In this document: positions 60,514-64,000 of the stretch, piece after piece
How positions within the stretch are numbered: the stretch's first letter is position 1
Layout: every line of letters starts with the position of its first letter
Assembly: GCA_963281155.1 (NCBI GenBank)
Contig: CAUJLY010000001.1
Span: forward strand, 8,246,001 to 8,310,000
Source: Rhabditophanes sp. KR3021
Lineage: Eukaryota; Nematoda; Chromadorea; Rhabditida; Alloionematidae
Direction of reading: 5' to 3'
Length of the DNA stretch: 64,000 nt
Notes under the pieces: model-generated
Told to the model about the DNA's origin: nothing
What the model saw: only the letters and a program-made list of their open reading frames with translations
Databases searched by the model: none
Made by a program: the position numbers and the translations under genes

Positions 60514-60909
60514 TTAATACCAACAAATACTAGGGTTCTTAACACTAAATAATTCAATCTGCCCCACATCAGCAACTCCAACGCCAATATGCTTCCCATC
60601 AATCCAATCAACTTTTTTGATTCTGCAATTACGATTTTTCCTCTTATTACACTGATGTTCAACAACTAAATAAGGGTTTATATTGAGAAAATCATTATCA
60701 CTTCCAGAAATAGTAAAGAAACCATGTTCATCTGTTGTTGCATTGCCCATGTGGCTGTCATTCAATATGCTATAATGATCCATTAGATCAATTCGCAAAT
60801 TCGGTATTCCTTGGCTTTCGCAAACATACTGTCCTTTGAGAGTTAATATTTGGGAATTTCCATAGATAAAACAGACTTTTAAAAATAATAAATATACTGG
60901 CACGAACAT
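60514..60909 (-). CDS. Transthyretin-like (TTL) secreted protein, copy 1
   Basis: 131 residues from MFVPVYLLFLKVCFIYG, a signal peptide. The beta-sandwich follows the nematode TTL order: LKGQYVCESQGIPNLRIDLM, then TTDEHGFFTISG, then INPYLVVEHQCNKRKNRNC and IKKVDWIDGK. The long in-frame extension upstream is not used because this start gives the same length as the neighbouring copy and because a GTATTCCAG acceptor lies directly before this ATG. TTL proteins are secreted, nematode-specific and bind small molecules or act in cell-corpse recognition; the role here is unknown. Tandem with copy 2, 102 bp upstream on the same strand. Confidence 0.88.
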   Translation of the reverse strand: MFVPVYLLFLKVCFIYGNSQILTLKGQYVCESQGIPNLRIDLMDHYSILNDSHMGNATTDEHGFFTISGSDNDFLNINPYLVVEHQCNKRKNRNCRIKKVDWIDGKHIGVGVADVGQIELFSVKNPSICWY

Positions 60910-61011
60910 CTGGAATACAAAGGACAGGCATATTAAAAAACATAAAAAACGACTATCGGAAATGGACATAATTATCATTTATAAACTCAAATTTATATTA
61001 AACATCTACAA

Positions 61012-61407
61012 TTAATACCAACAAATACTCGGATTTTTATCATCAAACAATTCAATTTGATCAACATTAGAAAGTCCTTTATTAACAAGGTCTGTGTCAA
61101 TCCAATTAACATTTTTAATACTGCAATTACGATGTTCTCTTTTATTACATTGATGCTGGACGATTAAATAAGGTGTGATTCCAAAAAATTCATCTTCTTC
61201 ACCATAAATTGTAAAATATCCCTGGGAATTTGTCGTAGTATAATTAAGATGATCATCGTTCATCAACATATCACGTTCCATCAAGTCAATTCTTAAATTA
61301 GGTAGTCCGATTTTGTTGCAAACATATTGGCCAGTAACATTAATATATTGAATATATCCAAAAATAAAAGAAATCTTTAGAAATAATAAATAAATTGGCA
61401 AGAGCAT
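61012..61407 (-). CDS. Transthyretin-like (TTL) secreted protein, copy 2
   Basis: 131 residues from MLLPIYLLFLKISFIFG, the same length as copy 1 and clearly a paralogue: VTGQYVCNKIGLPNLRIDLM, TTTNSQGYFTIYG, ITPYLIVQHQCNKREHRNC, IKNVNWIDTD and a shared ending NPSICWY. The signal peptide and three conserved cysteines are intact. An ATG three codons earlier (MLRMLLP) is equally possible. It is the upstream member of a head-to-tail pair; the acceptor before copy 1 suggests both come from one polycistronic transcript with spliced-leader addition. A decayed third relative lies at 27.8-28.1 kb. Confidence 0.88.
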   Translation of the reverse strand: MLLPIYLLFLKISFIFGYIQYINVTGQYVCNKIGLPNLRIDLMERDMLMNDDHLNYTTTNSQGYFTIYGEEDEFFGITPYLIVQHQCNKREHRNCSIKNVNWIDTDLVNKGLSNVDQIELFDDKNPSICWY

Positions 61408-61704
61408 CCTTAACAAATTAATATATAAAAGTATTCCTTATTTACAACAAAAAACACTCCTTAACGCTAATAAAAGTCAAAATCAACAAACTTTTATATA
61501 TAAATACATAAATCAAATCACACACCAGATAGCATTCAAAAATGTAAACACTTCTCATAAGCATATCAATATATAACATTTTATTTTACAATAACACTTA
61601 ACAATGAAACTTTATATCTATACAAACTTTACAAAATGATTCACGCATTTGACCTTAAATATAACTTTGTTCGTGGTAAAAGGATATGACTGCATCAAAT
61701 ACTT

Positions 61705-63182
61705 CTATATCAAAGCACTAATTTCATTGTCAATGAAAGAAACGTCGAAGAGGCCGAAGATTTTTATCATCAGCATCACTTCTCTCATCATGATAGCGTA
61801 TTGGGTTGATTCTGCTAGGAGTTTTGTTATTTCGACTAGTCTCCACGAGTAATTGTCCAAGCCTTTTTCGTATACATAGTAGTTGTGGAGTTCAGTTGAT
61901 GCCAGTTGCAGGATTTTTTCCATCACGAAAATTGTGTTTTCCGACAAACCATCTCTCTTTTTGTGAGACCATAGAACTTGTAAAATTAGGAAACTAAATT
62001 CTATTTGATCGAGTTTCAGCTTTTTGAGTGGTCTATATAGATTGTTGATGAAAAATGAAAACGAAGGTTTCATAATGCTATTTTTGTCTTCACCAAGGTC
62101 AGCAAAAAAATTAGAAGGATATTCGTTATTGTTTGCTTCTATTGAAAAAGCTTGGTCTTCATTGACTAGGAACATGCAGTTACTTCCTTCGGATCCGAAT
62201 ATTTGCAATGCATGCTGGACACTCTATAAAAGCAAATAATTAATGACACAATGCATTTACTTACGCATAGATGTCCGAATCTCGGCCAAAATATTCTGAA
62301 AATCAAAATCTTCTCATCATAGCCCAATCCGGCAAACTCAGGAATCGACATTAGCAACTCGGCATACATCGTAAATCCCTTTTTTCTAAATTTAACAAAG
62401 TCTTTAAAAGCAACCGGCTCATTAACAATAAATTCTTCCTTCGCTTTCATTCCCCATTTAGGGAAATATTGTTGCAAACAAATGGTCATTCTTTGTAGGC
62501 AGGTGGGATTGAAATTTGGATTGTAAAGAATTACATTGATATAAGGCCCAGCGATGATAGCTTTTATTTCATTTACAGTCTTGGTAAAGTTGGTCTGGAG
62601 TGCTTTGTAGTCGATTGAGGTTTGACCTTCTGGCGTGGTTGAAACCATTGTCTGGCTTGGCGACAATAAGGCAGAGGTCGAGGGTGGTGACTGAACGACT
62701 GAACCCAACCTTTCATTGTCTATCCCAAAACTTATGCTTTTATTCGAAGACACGGGAGATGAGTCAGTAGTAGGTGCCACAACTTTGGCTTCTTCATATT
62801 TTTCCTTGGTATTCTCATTAATCTTTGTTCTCAACGTCATGCCTGCTTTCTTCGCTTTCGCTAGTCTGCAGTACCTACACATCTTCGTTCCTTAAAAGGT
62901 CAAATCAATACACTTGATATGTTTCTGACGAAATAAACTAACCAGCTTTAATTTCACACGAGTAATTGCCTCTCCTACATCTAAACTGCAGCCCAAGTGT
63001 GATACTTCTCTTATAAAATCCCGCGCATCCTCTACATGAATTGACCTTAATTGAAAAGAAAATTATAAAAAGAAAAAAAAACTAACTTGAAAATGAACCC
63101 CGACCTGCTTGCCCTTAAAACCACAACACAAACATTCATCGTCATCCTCCTCCACAACCTTCTTGCCTTCATCTTTGACCAT
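61705..63182 (-). CDS. Nuclear hormone receptor (nematode supnr type)
   Basis: Four exons (63182-63087, 63045-62943, 62890-62265, 62223-61705) close to 447 residues. The DNA-binding domain is split over three exons: ECLCCGFKGKQVGVHFQ, NSCRGCAGFYKRSI with P-box CRGCAGFYKR, and MCRYCRLAKAKKAGM, the GM ending typical of nuclear receptors. A hinge rich in K, E, S and T leads to an all-helical ligand-binding domain with FVKFRKKGFTMYAELLMSIPEF and RLVEITKLLAEST; the last helix contains EISALI at the activation position. It would bind DNA in the nucleus and switch genes, ligand unknown. Both early introns use GTTAGT donors. The C-terminal domain is divergent, as in HNF4-derived worm receptors. Confidence 0.9.
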
Positions 63183-63478
63183 TTTAACACAAATAAATTC
63201 TCCCCCACCAACAACAAAACATAAAATTCAATAAAATATACCACAAATACACAAAATGTCAACCTGCTTTCTTTGAATAATGATCATAAAATGTCACAGG
63301 AAATCAATTTCTAAAGTGTATATACGTGTGTGTATGCACATACTTTATCATTTAAAGTATCAGAGAGCTTGAATTTAATGGTAAATAAATGATTGCGGAT
63401 AAAGTACTCTTTTTTATTGGAAACAAATGTAGTGTGTATGTAATGAAGTAGACATAAAAAGAAACAAAATTAGGTAGG

Positions 63479-64000
63479 TTATTCGAGGATAGGGGGACCG
63501 AGAACATTCTTGTAATCGGGTGCAAGGGAATCTATGATTAGGTATGCTTGGTCTAATTTGTCGGTTAAAGCCATTGTGCTATCTTCGATTTCTTTTAGTT
63601 TGTTGAATTGGTCCAGGGGTAGTAGTTCGATTCCGGAGGGTAAGGGAAGGCGGTGGGGCTTTACTTTAGATTGGGGCAGACGATTTAGGTAGTCTTGGAG
63701 GTTTTTGAAACGTTCATCTAGGGGAATGGAGGTGTCTGAAAGGATTTGACGGCCTTTTTGGCGAAATGAATCGGGAAGACAACGCAATATTGGGGCATCT
63801 GGTAATTTCAAACGAATGGAGTCAGGAACACTTGACAATAAACTGTCTATTTGTTTCAACTTGTGCGAAGGAAGAGAATGGTCTTCGATGATATTACAAA
63901 TATTCTTAAACAATTCTTCGCCTACAATTGAGCGAAGTTCAGGTGGTGCCTAAAATATCAACTTAAATCACCAAACCTCTTACGTACCGAAAAGAAAAAG
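63479..64000 (-). CDS. Partial nematode helical protein, 5' end outside the window
   Basis: The last exon (63949-63479, 157 codons with stop) reads APPELRSIVGEELFKNICNI, then repeated amphipathic helices with DSLLSSVPDSIRLKLP and YLNRLPQSKVKP, ending NVLGPPILE. A 34-nt intron (63950-63983, GTAAGA...TTTTAG) joins it in phase to codons FSFRY at the window edge, so the gene continues to the right. The spacing of PP and leucines resembles secreted SXP/RAL-2-like nematode proteins, but I cannot assign it without the start. No domain is certain. Confidence 0.6.

Overview
The window is nuclear DNA from a nematode. It is AT-rich, with very short introns (commonly 40-60 nt, one of 34 nt). It carries nematode-type families: two transthyretin-like (TTL) secreted proteins, a C. 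elegans-type nuclear hormone receptor, a small HSP-12-type chaperone, a DAF-7-like TGF-beta ligand and a class-2 LIPS-like lipase. The short introns and the expanding F-box/BTB-type families would fit a tylenchine or panagrolaimid lineage, but the sequence does not fix the species. Exon structures below were derived by reading GT-AG sites and checking that phases close into one frame.

Layout. 0-7.5 kb: a partial gene, a membrane protein, a three-exon TGF-beta ligand and a small heat-shock protein. 7.5-13.3 kb: non-coding DNA holding a decayed BED/hAT transposase and a 30-bp tandem repeat. 13.3-17.7 kb: a Shaw/Kv3 potassium channel with a 6-nt microexon, then a PiT sodium-phosphate transporter. 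18-30 kb: an accessory zone with F-box-like/LRR-like genes, two kelch genes, a core-1 galactosyltransferase-like gene, a secreted protein, and pseudogenes of MPP-beta, glutamyl-tRNA synthetase and a TTL protein. 31.6-54.9 kb: mostly conserved housekeeping genes (DM9-like protein, MIF4G protein, a P/N/Q-rich protein, SEC13, AIMP2, a seven-unit polyubiquitin, a CS-domain protein, Pasha/DGCR8, lipase, AMP deaminase, SLC36-like transporter). 55.7-64 kb: another LRR-like gene, a small secreted peptide candidate, a DEDDh exonuclease, the TTL pair, a nuclear receptor and a partial gene.

There is no single pathway. Some neighbours look co-transcribed: AIMP2-SEC13 and the TTL pair are head-to-tail, 200 and 102 bp apart, with a splice acceptor at or next to the downstream ATG, as in nematode operons. 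Convergent pairs such as Pasha/lipase are about 30 bp apart. The items most worth checking are the microexon that restores the Kv3 zinc-site spacing, the one-base frameshift in a C run of Pasha, and the two processed pseudogenes.
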